This document shows positions 11,501 to 26,500 of a stretch of 51,880 nt of DNA, in pieces. A model generated the notes under the pieces. It saw only the letters and a list, made by a program, of their open reading frames with translations. It ran no database searches and was not told the origin of the DNA. A program made the position numbers and the translations under genes. The first letter of the stretch is position 1. Each line of letters starts with the position of its first letter. The stretch is from Elysia marginata (Eukaryota; Mollusca; Gastropoda; Plakobranchidae), in the NCBI GenBank assembly GCA_019649035.1, contig BMAT01009156.1:14369-66248 (forward strand). Reading direction: 5' to 3'.

Positions 11501-14500
11501 TAATTCTTTTCACCTAAGTTTCAACAATACAATGAATAGACTGGGTAAAACGGCGGAAAGGATCAATCTAATTACAGCAGACAAAAGCTTACCTTGGTTT
11601 TGAGTCACAATAAATTACGAGATGATCTGGAAAAAAATGAGGCATTCAGCCAAGAGCTTGTATTTGTGCTTATCAACAATATTTACACTATTACTTGTCT
11701 TTTTCCAGTTCATAATAACAGAATTTAATGCTTTGCAGAGATTTTTAACTATCCTGATTTGGCTGTGAGTACACAAACAATGAGTGCCGTCAAGAAGTTC
11801 CTTGAGGAAGAGGCTACCTGCCCTGCTGATATTTACATATGTGACAAAAGTGATGGAATTCTCTCTTCTTTGATTGATCGGTGTGAGCTGACATTCCCAG
11901 ATGTCACCATTGATCAACTCGTCCAGCTGGAGCAGAAACCAAAAGATGGTGAGCCTTGCTGCCCACACCCCCTTGTCAACATAACATTCAAATTTGCCTA
12001 AATTGATTAACAAAAGCAATAATGAGTCATGTGCAAGTCATAATTGATTAATGTCTTGATGAGACACGCATTAAATAAAAGAATCAAGTTAACTGAAAAC
12101 TTCTAAAACAACTTTGACTTGATCAAAGTTGAATGTAAATGAGTTTTGTATCCACGCAAAGCCGAAAAGCTTGCATAGTTTTTTTTTAGTAGATTTTTAT
12201 TTTACTAGCAAATATGATTAAAAAAAAACTACTTTGGAGAATATACAACTATTTTATAGAATGTGATGATTTAATGATGTGCTTTACCAGTGTGCATGTA
12301 TAAAACGCTTTGCAACCTCAGGTTATTATTCTAATGCTTAGGCTTATTAAGAAGAAATGAAATACTCTGATTGACTCTAATCTTTTTTACATCTATATGT
12401 ATTTTTAGTCTTACCTTACTCACAACTATTGTGGCTAAAATCCCTCTTTTCAGATAAGCTCTCAACGTATCTTCTCTGCTGCTTTCATGGCCCTCATCAT
12501 AAGGACCTTTATCTGATAGTTCATACCCCATAGTTTGTCTACTAAAAACTAGTTTGATGATACTCCATAGGTGAAAAAATTTATAGTGGTGATGGAAAGT
12601 AGTTTTTGTTCATTTTGTTTTTAAAATCACAATTCTTTAGTTTGTATTCTGAAAGCAACCAACACCTTCCTTTAATACATAAAAGTACTCTTGCAGGTTT
12701 AATGTAAAGTTTCAGTATACAATATTTTTACCAAATTAAAAAAGTTTTAGTGAGGTGTATCAAATTAGTTAATTTGATTATTCACACTGCTCTACTGCAA
12801 CTCTTATTTAATATTTATACCAATCTTCTTAAATACCTGGTAAAGGATATGTCAGTTTTACTTATCACAGGCGTTTGCAAAAGGTTTAGAAAACCGTTAA
12901 ATAAAATGTACTTAAATAAGCATTAAAAAAACCCTTGAAAGATAATGCTAAATGATCAGGAAAACTGAGGGAATGCTTAACAGTTCAATTAGAATGTGCA
13001 AAAAGGTTCAAAGTACTAATCAATATTATTTAAAATTTGATCTTTGCATCAAAGGAATTTTTTTACTGGTTCATCTTTATTGTTGAAAAAACTTTCACTA
13101 ATTGAGACCAATCACTTATTGCAAAAAGTGTCAGGCTAAACTGTTTAAACATTTAAAAAGCAATAACATACACTTTTTAGGCAATCTTATTTCTCACTTT
13201 AAAAACTGGTGAATTTAAAAGGAAAGTGGATAGGTGGACCCCGGGGTNNNNNNNNNNNNNNNNNNNNNNNNNNNNNNNNNNNNNNNNNNNNNNNNNNNNN
13301 NNNNNNNNNNNNNNNNNNNNNNNNNNNNNNNNNNNNNNNNNNNNNNNNNNNNNNNNNNNNNNNNNNNNNNNNNNNNNNNNNNNNNNNNNNNNNNNNNNNN
13401 NNNNNNNNNNNNNNNNNNNNNNNNNNNNNNNNNNNNNNNNNNNNNNNNNNNNNNNNNNNNNNNNNNNNNNNNNNNNNNNNNNNNNNNNNNNNNNNNNNNN
13501 NNNNNNNNNNNNNNNNNNNNNNNNNNNNNNNNNNNNNNNNNNNNNNNNNNNNNNNNNNNNNNNNNNNNNNNNNNNNNNNNNNNNNNNNNNNNNNNNNNNN
13601 NNNNNNNNNNNNNNNNNNNNNNNNNNNNNNNNNNNNNNNNNNNNNNNNNNNNNNNNNNNNNNNNNNNNNNNNNNNNNNNNNNNNNNNNNNNNNNNNNNNN
13701 NNNNNNNNNNNNNNNNNNNNNNNNNNNNNNNNNNNNNNNNNNNNNNNNNNNNNNNNNNNNNNNNNNNNNNNNNNNNNNNNNNNNNNNNNNNNNNNNNNNN
13801 NNNNNNNNNNNNNNNNNNNNNNNNNNNNNNNNNNNNNNNNNNNNNNNNNNNNNNNNNNNNNNNNNNNNNNNNNNNNNNNNNNNNNNNNNNNNNNNNNNNN
13901 NNNNNNNNNNNNNNNNNNNNNNNNNNNNNNNNNNNNNNNNNNNNNNNNNNNNNNNNNNNNNNNNNNNNNNNNNNNNNNNNNNNNNNNNNNNNNNNNNNNN
14001 NNNNNNNNNNNNNNNNNNNNNNNNNNNNNNNNNNNNNNNNNNNNNNNNNNNNNNNNNNNNNNNNNNNNNNNNNNNNNNNNNNNNNNNNNNNNNNNNNNNN
14101 NNNNNNNNNNNNNNNNNNNNNNNNNNNNNNNNNNNNNNNNNNNNNNNNNNNNNNNNNNNNNNNNNNNNNNNNNNNNTTTTAGCGAGAAAAGAGTCAAATT
14201 GTGTATTGTTGATGAATCAAAAGTGCCAGAGATATTTAGGATTCTATGAGCAACAAAGAAGAAAAATACAGAGCCATTAATCGTATTCGAGTCATTAATC
14301 ATATCCAATTCTAAAACTGCGAGAGTAGTATATAATATATATATTACTCTCGCAGTTTTAGAATTGGATACGATTAATGGCTCGGTACTTTTCTTCTTTG
14401 TTGCTCATAGAATCCTAAGTATCTCTGGCACTTTTAATTCATCAACAATACACAATTTGACTCTTTTCTCGCTGGTCATCTTTTACATGAGGAGTTCATC

Positions 14501-17500
14501 ATTGAATGAAACTTTAAGATTTAAAGGGAGGGAGGGAGTGAGGTAGAGAGAGTTCATTTCTTTATTACATGTATTGATAACTCATAGTAGTGTACTTTAT
14601 CTTAATATTCATAATGTTTGAATCCATCAGTCTTACTGAGCATTGCTTATTTTCAATACATGTACTAATGTAACTTTTTATTGACTGAATAAACTTGAAT
14701 TGAATTGAATTGAATTATACCCTTGACAGACTTGGATCTTGAAATATGTGACCTCACACAGTAAATTGTGCACCAGTTAGCTCACAGCTTTCAAGTAGTT
14801 TTGAAGAGATTTTAGTCCTAAGTTTTGACTGTTATAGAAAAATACTTTTTAAGTCTGTGTTAATTATCACCACTGTTTCAGATGGATGCAATTGTGATTG
14901 CTGTGGACAAAAGCTTGGACTTGAAGAAAGGCAGGCTAGCCAAACTTGTTCACAAATTTGGAGGAGACAGTGTGCAGGATGAGCTGAATGACAAGTAATT
15001 AGCTGATTTGAAGCGATAACCTTTCATATGGAATACTAACAAAAAACTTATGTATAGGAAATGAGTTAAAACATTTATCATTAACACTTTTTTTTCTACT
15101 TATCTTAAGGAAATGAGTAATAACATTTATCATTAACACTTCTTTTCCCCACACATAGTAGTTCTTTGGGTACCCAGTCCCATCCATCCATCCATTTCTT
15201 CCCATAAACAGGGGATCACGGTGAAAGCACTGATATGAATTTGAATGATCTCCCTTGCTAAAATAAAGAAAGGATCCAAGGATTCAAATTCTTTTGAATC
15301 ATGGCTATCTAGATCAAATTTTTTTGTGGGGGGGGGGGGGGGNAGGTGGGTGCTCCAAGGGGTAAAGTTTGAGGCATTTTTGTTTTGTATTTGCTTCAAC
15401 AAATAAAATGAAACAAAGATATAAATTACTGGCACTGAATGTATGACTAAATCCTGTTTTGCTGGTGGGGACCTACAGATGAGTGCAAATGATTAGAAAT
15501 AGGGCAATTTAGGTAAGATATAGAACCAAGAAATATGACTCATGTACTATATTTTTGCAATTTTTCTGCTGGAGCTCACTGTTTGCATAAAGGTAAACAA
15601 ATACAGTACTAATTCGTCTACTTGCTTGTCTGCCTGCAAGAATATCTGTGTGTCTCCATCTCCTCACTTTGTCTGTTTTTTTTCTGTTTGTCTCTTTCTC
15701 AACCTCTGTGTTCTCTCTCCCTTTAACTTACCTTGAATTCTATGTCTATCGTTACTTCACTTTGTTTCTGTATGCCCCTCTTCTTGGCTTTCTTTATCTG
15801 TCTGTCCCTTTCTTCTGCATTCCTGGGTGCTGTATACCTGTCGACCCTGTCAATTTCTCCTTTCCAACCTATCTTTTTTCTCTGCAGTTTTTCTATGTAG
15901 TTAAAAAAAAGTGTGTGATACAATGACATAAAAGAGTTAAAAAACTTCACAATTTTTGCTTTAGTAAAAGTGACTATACTGAATAAAGAATTTGTAGATG
16001 TTATAATATGTTAAAATGTATTCTTTGTTATCTGGGTAAGAGTTAACATAGGACAATGATATGAGCATGGGGCTTTGTTTATTTGTTGCTAATCTAAGAT
16101 CTGATCTGTACATAATTTGGTGCTTTGGTATGCAAAGATTTTAAAAATGAAATTAATCTATTTAAAACAGTTTTCTAACTGCAGAAAATCATATAATTTC
16201 TGAATTGCAGCACAAAATTTCTTTTAATTTATCAGTTACCCAGATGGAATTTGCCCAGGAGAGTTTGCCCAATCCTCAGGAGGTAATCTCAAGAGCAAAC
16301 ACATCTTTTACCCATGCATAACTCACTGGAAAGGTGCAAATGGACCTTCTCAAGTAAGTATACCTTTTCTAGTAATGATAAAAATAACACAACTTCAAGA
16401 AGAAGAGGTTTTTAAAAAAATTTTTATATTTACTAAAGTTGACCTTTCCTCTTCTTTTCAGGGCCTTGATTTTAATTAGTTATTATGTAAGAAAATATTT
16501 AAAGAAAATTTTGCAAATCTCATGAGTATAATATTTTTTCCTCAACAAATAGTAATAACTTATTCAGGTTAAGTTAAATGTGAATACTTCTAAGACTAGT
16601 TTGTCAATCCTTTGCCAAGAAATGCCTTTTTTTCGATTACTTTTAAATAATAACACAGTTTTTCTAAAATGAGCTTTCAAGTAAGGCTGTTAACATGGTA
16701 TTTGTTTTTTGATATATTTTTTGGCTAATGTGATATTTTAGTTTAGGGAGTTTCAAACATATTCCGTATTCTGGCAACTATCTACTGCTTTTTTTGGCCA
16801 ACGCCTAATGATAGTTAAAGAAAAACAATCAAAGCAAATGATTTTTAGGTAATTATGTATCATGTCCTTATTTGTTCATTAAAAAGAAATAAAATGAAGT
16901 GTAGATAGATGTTATATAAAGGATTTTTACATAAAGGGTCTTGTAACATCATAATATAGCTCTAATTTAGATTATTTCTCCACTGTCAAACCAGGCCCAA
17001 CAGATGCAGAAGCTGATTGAAGACATTTTGCATGCAGCAAACAGCATTCCTGTGACATCTATTGCCTTCCCTGCAATCGGGACTGGCAATCTTAATTACC
17101 CGTCAGGTATTTATAACACTCAACTTAATTCAATGTTTTTGTTTTCATTGCAAATTTGAAGAATAGAAAATCTCAATTAATTAGGCTGTTTCCCTACTTA
17201 AGCCAGTGCCAATATAGTGTCTTGTCAGTGCGTCAGCCAGAATATTTTGCTGAGATTGATTGCTCTTGGTACTAGGAAAGGTGGCGCTTTGGAAAAATAT
17301 GTTTGGAAATCAAATCAAGTAAAACTTTTTTTTTAAAAGCCACCATTGAAAGTTCCATAAATTACTTTAGATAGGTTTAGACAATCAAAAACAAAAAAGT
17401 TATAATATCCTACAAACAGCTGAGTTTCTAAGTTTCAGCAATTTGCATCCAATTTAGGCTCTTAAAATTTCCACTATGCATTAATAGCAAAGACAAATTT

Positions 17501-20500
17501 ATATTATGCCTAATCTACTAATGCTCTTAAGTACTTTACATGGGTTCCCTAACATGCCGTTACCTACCAATTTATCTTCTGAACTCAAAGAAGAGCAGCC
17601 GTTAAAGCATTACTCTAACGCTATGACAAGATCTTTTACTACCCATAGCGAAATATTCCTATACTGTCTGAGTGTAGCGATAATTGTGTGTAAAGAGCTC
17701 TTTTCAAGGACTAAACATTGAGCAGCAGAACAAGGAGTTCAAACTCTGGACCTCTTGGTCCAAAAACTGAGTGTCTGCAACTAGACCATGGCGCCACTCT
17801 TATAATAGCAGTGAGCAAAATTATTTCACTTTTTATGAACATTATATTTATTCTATGACCTTTGCTTGCTGAGTGTCAGGATAACATTATTTTTTTTAAT
17901 AAACAAATGTTTTTTTTCAAAGCATTACCAGTTTGTGTTTTTTGATAATTTCAATTTATTGTTTATATAGGCTAAATTAAATATCAAGATCTGATAACAT
18001 AAACGTTATTCATCCCCTTGAGCAAATGTTTTCACAATTGCTTACTACATTACAGACAGAAATAGGAATAATAATATTGACAAATAAACATGCATACACT
18101 AAGTCTCCCTCTCTCTGTTCTCTTTTTTCAAATATAGTTCTTTATATAAAGAAAAGTTACATACAAGACTACACATGTATTATACTGGGGCGGTTGTATA
18201 GACTCAATAAAAAGAGGACAATAATGGTAGTTTTTGTCAAGAATTTTTCCTGTTGAAGGAACAATTTAATGATGGCTGAAAGTAATGATCTAAATATCTC
18301 TTTGTTTGTTTTTAACATAATAGTCTTTTACTTTGCATATTAAATGTATTTATTTTGATGATGCAATGAAGGGTTTTGGTCTTTTAGGGTGTTAAATAAT
18401 TTTTTTTTATATTGATTGTTGTAAAATTGATCTATGAGCATATTTTCTACTTAGATAACCATGAATACAATCTCTTTTTTATCTGAATTTTTTTATTTAA
18501 TCAGTGTAAATTTGTCCAAAAAGTTTTATTTAGAGAGGGAAAAAAAATCAGCTACTTAAAATACTTAATCCCCTACAGGTTTTCTTTCACTTAAAAAAAA
18601 CATTTTGAAAACTTAATTTTTGTTTTTCATTCTATGTAGATGTTGTTGCTAAAGTCTTCAACGCGGCTCTCAACAACTTTTCAAAAAAGTATCCCAATTC
18701 CAATTTGAAGAATGTAGACCTTGTCATATATCCAAGTGATGCATTGGTTTTTCAAGTAAGTGGTACAGTTGTGGTATGTGTTGAGAACAAATTTTTTTGA
18801 TGTTAACAATCCTCTTAATTTTGTTACTCATCTAATGTAATATTACAATACATGTATCTTTTATTACACTATATTAATCCCTTTCTGGAAATTAGGCTTT
18901 GTCACTCAGCATAACTGTGTCGCCACAAGAGGAGCCTCACTAATGCCCTAGTAGGACAGTACATTTGAAAGCCACTTTTAACCTGTATACAGGGTGTTGT
19001 AGATGTATATCACAAATTCAAGCATTGCTATACCTGGGTACCTATTTTACAGGTGGGTGGACAGGGAAAGTTGGGGTAAATTGCTTTCCCAAGGCAAATG
19101 CAATATGTCATGATCAGGAATCAAACCTGTGACGGCCGGATCATAAGTTCGACGCGCTAAAAAATCTTTCATGCTGCCCAATAAGCTCTTATTAAATCAT
19201 TTTTTGTTGAAGTTATCAGAATTCACAATTTCGGATTCATAAAACCTCTCGTGGCAGCAAACTGTGTTTTGTGTACACTTTGAATTACTGGTTAGAACCA
19301 TTTTATCTCAGTATCAGATGTAAGACTAACTTGAAACTTTTTGAAGATGCAAGTTCTTTTTTTCCCTGTGCTTTCTATTCTTTTTGTGATCCAGTTGATT
19401 AGATGATTAGATAATTCTTTTGTTAGTTCATTCTTCACGATGCAAAGCATTGAAAAATTGATATCTTTTTCTTATAGCATGTGTATGTTTAGACCTCCTT
19501 GACTTCTTTCAAGTTTTAAAAGATAGGAGTGCTGTGAGTAAAGTTAGTAGAACATTACTAAACCCTACACTCCATAGAGTTGCAAGGGAACACTTCCCCA
19601 TTTCCAGTCCATATGGGACTGTCCAACGTCACCAAAAATTTTAAGCTCAGTCTCGCGCTATGGTGACTCTGTGAGTTGCTTATTCGCTATTCTATTCTAG
19701 GTTATCGCTTAAGTGGGTACAAATGGAAGAGATATAATGAGAGAGAGAGAGGGTGTTTCGCTATGATACACATTTTTTTAGGGTACATAGCATGGCTTTG
19801 AGGTTGAAGAGGGATAGGGATATAGGCAGTACCTCAAGTTTTCAGTTGATCAACTTTTTGGAGTTTTATTTTGTCTCTAAGGCAACTGAAAGGAGAACGT
19901 CCAAAACTAAACAGTGGGGTTGAGACCTGGGATCGTACCTTGCTGTCAGACCTATTATAAAGTCAAAGTGAGAATGGCAAAGGATTCACTCTGGTCGATC
20001 ATGACACCAGATGCAAATACTTAACTATTGTGCAATTTTATTTTGCAAAAGAGATAGTTCTGTAAAATTTCATTGTGGATTCATGATTAAAAGTCTATGT
20101 TATTTATTATTTATATCATGCAGAGAAGATAATTTATTCATAGTTATTAGGCTATTAGATGATCTGTATCTCTCAATCATTGTGTATCTGAAATTTAAGA
20201 AAGTTGATTACTTTGTACATAGTGAAGTATTCCTTGGAAAATGTCATAACAGTCTGTTTGAAATTCCAGGTTTGCACATACACACACATATAGAGAGAGA
20301 GAGATATAGGCAGCTGGGACAGACATAGTCACAGCCCTCTGCTCAAAATAAGAAAATGTTTTTAGTTGTTTTGAACTTACTTATGTCTTAATTGCTTAGT
20401 GCGCCTAAAAAGTGGTAGCACATTGTTTAAAAAAAAAAAAAACTGATTTAAAGTTCAATTTATCAGACACCTAAAATCACACACTACTTATTCCCTTCAA

Positions 20501-23500
20501 CACCTATTTGTACCTTTTTCATCTAAAAAACGAATGTATAGCTCCCCATATTTTTTTTAAGTTTGTTAAAAAGTTAAAACTTTCTTAGTTTGTAAATTAA
20601 AAACTTTCAAAAAAAAATTACGCAAAGGTATTTGTGTCCTTTTGAAAGCATGGTTTTAATTTTTGTCCAAACAGGCTTTTCAGGGGCTATTCTCGACTGC
20701 CTTACCTAAGTCAAGGGCTCTTGATGAAGAAGAAGAGGAGAATGATGATAATAACGACGAGAAAGATAATAATACGTCACATGGTCAGAATCTGACTTAA
20801 ATTGTTGTTTTAACAAATGAGTTTTGAAGTTGAGGAAGTATCAGTGAAATAACAGTCCGGGCCCCTACTGGTTGGGTCGGTGTCAGTATAATGTGACCGG
20901 CTGAGGCTAAGTCATGGTATCCCCGCTAGTCTCTGGGTGGCAGCCCGTAAATTGTCATTGGGACCCAAGCCCTGAGAGCACCTTTGAAGTGGAATTGGGC
21001 TTGTAAAAATACCCTTCAATCAATCAGTGAAATAAAGATTGCATAATGTTAAGCAAAGACTTGGTTTGGTTGTAAAAAAGGCAGCAGTGATCTAGTCAGT
21101 ATGTTGGAGTTATTCGCTTTACCTGCTGCTCCACTGAGTGTTCAGAAAATAATCTGGTTTGTAATGGCTTGTTTGGGAACCCATGTAAAGGGCTTAAAGT
21201 ATTTTAGCGGATTGGGAGCTATATAATTAATAATGCTTCTTTAGTTGTTTTATTTAATAACTGGCAAAAAGTGAATTCGCTTCATTATTACAACAAAACC
21301 AAAATGATGATTGTTATTTGACAAAACTTAATGAATGCTAAGAAATCAAAACATTAATTTGATCCAAAAAAATTTTTTAATCACCTTGGTAGGCAGGAAA
21401 TGAAATAAATGTGCCTGTTATTGTCGTCTGGGCACTTTGCTCAAGTTTTTTTTGCTCAAAAAGTATCTGAAAAACATTTAAAATGTCAATATATTTTGCT
21501 TACAGGCAATGAAATGAAAAAAATCTAAAAAGTAGACCTATATGATATTTAAACTGTAGCTCAACAAGTCTTGATTGTGAGTACTCTTATAAAATTTTTT
21601 GCTACAGGAAGCTTGCACTTTCCTTTTCTACCAGTTTGATGCTACACATTTGGAAATAAAATAAATGTGCCTGTTAATGTTATTGTCATCTGGGCACTTT
21701 GCTCAAGTTTTTTTTGCTCAAAAAGTATCTGAAAAACATTTAAAATGTCAATATATTCTGCTTACAACCAATAAAATGAAAAAAAAAATCTAAAAAGTAG
21801 GCCTATATGATATTTAAACTGCAGCTCAACAAGTCTTGATTGTGAGTACTCTGATAGAATTTTTTATAACAAGAAGCTAGTGCTTTCCTTTTCTACCAGT
21901 TTGATGCTACACATTTGGAAATAAAATAAATGTGCCTGTTAATGTTATTGTCATCTGGGCACTTTGCTCAAGTTTTTTTTGCTCAAAAAGTATCTGAAAA
22001 ACATTTAAAATGTCAATATATTCTGCTTACAACCAATAAAATGAAAAAAAAATCTAAAAAGTAGGCCTATATGATATTTAAACTGTAGCTCAACAAGTCT
22101 TGATTGTGAGTACTCTGATAAAAATTTTTACCACAGGAAGCTTACGCTTTCCTTTTCTACGAGTTTGATGCTACACATTTGGTCAAATTTTCAAATAAAA
22201 GTTTGGAATGTTATTTCACTGTATTTTTTAACCCCTTCCATGTTAAAAAAAATATGTGAAAATTTTGTTCTCAACCCTCCAGGTGCTTTTGGATCATTTT
22301 TCAAGTCTGCAATGGGAAAGGTCACTTCTGTGATCACTGGAGGTAGGGTGAATTCAGGTGTCTTTATCAACATTTCAATGTAAATATCTGAACTTCTCAA
22401 ATCTGAAACCTGCTTTCAATTAAAATGTTTTATAATCTTTCACAATGTGTTAATACTACTTTTGCTTATCCCAAGTATCTAATAATAAGTCTGAAAACTT
22501 TTCCTACCTTCCATAACGTATGCAAGACTTAGGATAGGTCATAGAGTCTGCTCAGTTAAGTAAAAATGATACAATTGTTTGTTAGATGAAAATTTTACGG
22601 GGTAACCATCTATCAAGGTAAACTCTTATAGGTTAACAGCTCTTTCTCTGTATTTTTTTTTTTTTTGGGAGGGGGGTTACATTTAGGTATCCTCTTTAAT
22701 AACATTTTTCAATGCTTTAAAAGCAAATATATAATATAAATATCAAATTTCTGTGGCGATTAACTGTTATTTGAACCTGTATAATGTATGTCATACATCC
22801 TTTATTTTTTGACAAGATGCTACCCTTACATACAGCCTATGCATTACATACAGCCTATGTCCTAAAATTACTGAGTTTGATTGTTAGCTATGAGCAATAG
22901 GATGTACGTTTTGTTTGAGGACTTGTAGAGAAGTTAAATACATTAAAAAAAACCCCTGATGTGATTAAGTTTATCAACATCAAAATTATAACAATACAGT
23001 TACTTTTCAATTTAATAGAACAATTTTGATGCGGTTTGCCTGTAATGAGGAATTTACTTCTAGATAGATCTACATATTTAACTCAAGCTTTAGTTCACCT
23101 TATTAAAAAAAAATCTCCATCAAGATATTGCTGAATACATCAGGCAGCGCCTGGGTCTATATCTAAGAAAGAATGTAAAGAAAAATCTCTGTGTAGATCT
23201 AGACCTTGTTGTATGCCTGAGTGACTCTATCATATCCAATAAAAGCAAAGGCTATGCCATGAGCATTGACAATAGTGATTCTAATGTAACAAAACGGTTT
23301 TGATAAAGTATAACTACAGTTTCATTCATTAGATTAAACGTTTGATAGATAATTGAAAATCCCTTAATTTTCGATCATTCCAGCAAGAAAGGCAAGGAAA
23401 TTATCAATTTGTTTGTTTTTTGTTTGATTTTTAGTTTTAAAAAACTTGTATATTGTTGTTTTCTTCTCTTTTCCTCCTCCCCAAATATAAGAATTTTGAA

Positions 23501-26500
23501 ATTTTTAGCTGTGGAAAGAAAGAGCAATATGAATATCTTAAATAAAATTTTCCTTATGCCTTTTTTTTCATATCTGTAAGGTGGAAAAAACAAGACAAAA
23601 TATGGCTCAGTTTCATTGACAATATCAAAGGGAGACATCTTACAGGAGAAGTGTGACGCTATTGTGTGCAGTATAAAAAACTCCATGGATCTCTCTGCCT
23701 CTGGTTTGTTATGTTAATATCTTAGTTTATGAATAAGTAAATTTATATGTTTGAGGGTATTGATTTGGAATTTTTTATTAAAAAGTTTTGTTCAAAGAGC
23801 TAAGCAAAAAAAAAAAAGGTTTTCAACATATAGCACTTATGTTAAAATATGTAAATGGCAAGAGTGTTTTTTTTTCATATGATGGCAATTTTTCCTGATT
23901 TAAAAGAATCAGTTGACTAACATACACAAGTTTCTTAGTTTTTACGTTATTTTAATGCAAACCTTAAACTTAAACTTATCTAAATTCTATGTCACCTCAT
24001 GGCTGCTTTTCCCTCAGTCTACCAAAGCTGCTCACTAACTGTTGAGACATGTTGGCAAAATAGGACTTCATCATCTGCCCTAGATATAGTGCAGAGCTTA
24101 AGGAAAAAAAGCATCAAAGAATGTGATTTGCTTTTTTTTGTATTTTAACTAATGAACCTAACCGAAATTTAATCTAAAAGCATTGGTTGAAAATGTTAGA
24201 CAAAGATTTTATCCTTGCTAGTCAATGATACCTTTAAGAGTAGACAATGCCATGGAATGCAACATTATTACCTCAGTGTTTAAATAAAATCCTACATAAT
24301 TTACGTTTATTTCTTACACATAATGTAATTTACACAATAAAATAGTTGTTTTTTTCATGTATATATGTTAACACTCCAACAGGTGCTGTTTGCAAAAATC
24401 TTCTCAAAATGTGTGGCTCCAGTCTACAAGCTGAGTGTAACAACCAGTGTAAGTCATTTTGATAAAATCGTAGCAAGTCATTTTGATAAAATGGAAGCTA
24501 GGGTTTTGCCCTGTGGTAGTTAAAGTAATAGATGAAAAAAATAGAAAAAAATATCAAATTTCAAGTTTACATTAAACTCAAACAAGATTTCAGTATTTAA
24601 ATGTTTGATAGCGGGTCTGTAATGTAGAAAATCTCATTTTTTTTTTTCAAAATCAGTTAGATATTTCCCAGTGTGTTAAACTCATCAAGCCTTTTTGTTT
24701 GTGTCTTTTCCTTCTGTGCTCAAAGTCAATACAAAGCTCTTCATGTTGTCTCAAAGATATAATTATATTGATGCTGTTAAATGAAAACAACACATTATCA
24801 GTTATTGGCAATTACCAGTTTACAGTAAAGTGTAAAAGTGTCTTAAATACCATATTGTTTTCCAAGTTTAGATTGCTTAAAACCAATTAAAATAAGCATT
24901 GAAAAAAATTATGTTGTAGGATTCAATACTTAAAGAATTGGTTCTATAAAAGTTTAAAATGTTAAATATTGCAGTCACTGTTAGAAGACAAAGAATCTAA
25001 AAATATTGCACAAATATTATATTGTATACAGCAGATGGAAGTATACTAAGTTTTGCTATTTAAAAAAAAATTCAGTGACAGCCATGCAGCATACTGGTGT
25101 GGCAAAGACCTCTGCCTGTGGTTTACCCTGCCAAAGCATTTACTTTGCCAGCATGGAAAAGTTTAGCACGAGTTGGGACAAGGGGGTGCTACAAGTGCTC
25201 ACAGAGGCTGAAACAGCAGGTGCCACGTCCATTGCAATGCCACTGTTGGGATCAGGTAAACCAACAATACATTACCTCAAAGTATTTGAAATAAGCAAAT
25301 TATGCATGCCTCGCATTCTGTCCAAACGAGTCACAAGTCAAATGGCTTAGTTTTGAGATATAGGCTTTTAAAATTAAATGGGTGTTCAGAAGTCAATTAT
25401 TTTTTTTTTTTACTTTGAAACTTAAACCATTTGTAAACAGTATTTACACCTAATTCATGTTGAAATTTCATGTTTTTATGTATTTTATTATTGCTGGTAT
25501 GGTTGCTAAGGTCTCAACACCTTTCTCCCTTTTCTGAAATTTCACAAGACCTAACCCAGCCTATTTCAAAATATTGCTAATTGTATTAAATTTTGAATGT
25601 TTGCAAATGTAGAAAAAAAAATAGCAATGCCTTTGAAAGTAAAAATAAAGACATCCAACTCATTCACCCCAGGCGAGAGATGAGTAGATATTTTTTTAAA
25701 CACTTTTTTCCTCAAGTAAGTACTGCCTGTCTGATATCCTTCCACCCAAGGAAATATGTAGATCAAGATCTAAATCTATATTGCCATGGTTAATGTCTTA
25801 AAACTTCTACAAATGAGGTGCCTTCTTTTTTAGCAAGTGAGGCCATTCACATTTACCAAATTAGATCTAAGAAACAAGAAAGGGACACCTTGGGGCCTGT
25901 CATAGGATCTTACGTCTGTGGCAGAAATGATTAACTCTCTGTGATGCCAATGTGTGAGGAGAAAAGTGTTAAAAGGCTTACTCAAATCAGCCTGAGAGAC
26001 TTTTTTATCTATGATTCACTCTGGATGATTTACATTAATTATCTTCTCTGGGGCACAATCTGCAACCTAATTTAGACGAATGAACAAGTTTGATTTATCT
26101 GTTTTAACTCATTCCCAACGTAATTTTCTACTCATTTTGACGTAATTTTTTTGCAGTCTAGCCATTCCACTCGACAGTGGCGTTAAGCAATCAACTATTG
26201 TTCTTTGTATTTTCAACAAAACATGTCATGATGCATATCAAATTGAAAGAAATTGAATGGAAATTCTGAATAACATATTGTTTGTGGGTATTCAGTGTGT
26301 TTTATTTGATAGGTTTTGTGTAAGAAACCTGAAATAAAAAAAAAAAAGATCTACTTTCAGGTCTAGATTCTGTATCTTCATCTAGCTCTAGATCTAAATC
26401 GGACTCTTCATCTAAGCTAAACTCACCCTCACAACTGTTAGCTAGGATATTTTGTAGGAAATTCCTAGCCTTGATGGCAGTAAACATTCTGGATCTAGTT

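Noticed and set aside
13199..14308. Long open frames on both strands across 13.2-14.3 kb
   Set aside because: They consist of undetermined bases; the few real residues come from the inverted repeat and the gap flank.
15542..15926. Pyrimidine-rich frames reading as hydrophobic peptides
   Set aside because: The hydrophobicity arises from CT-rich low-complexity intron sequence; no homologous pattern or splice context is present.
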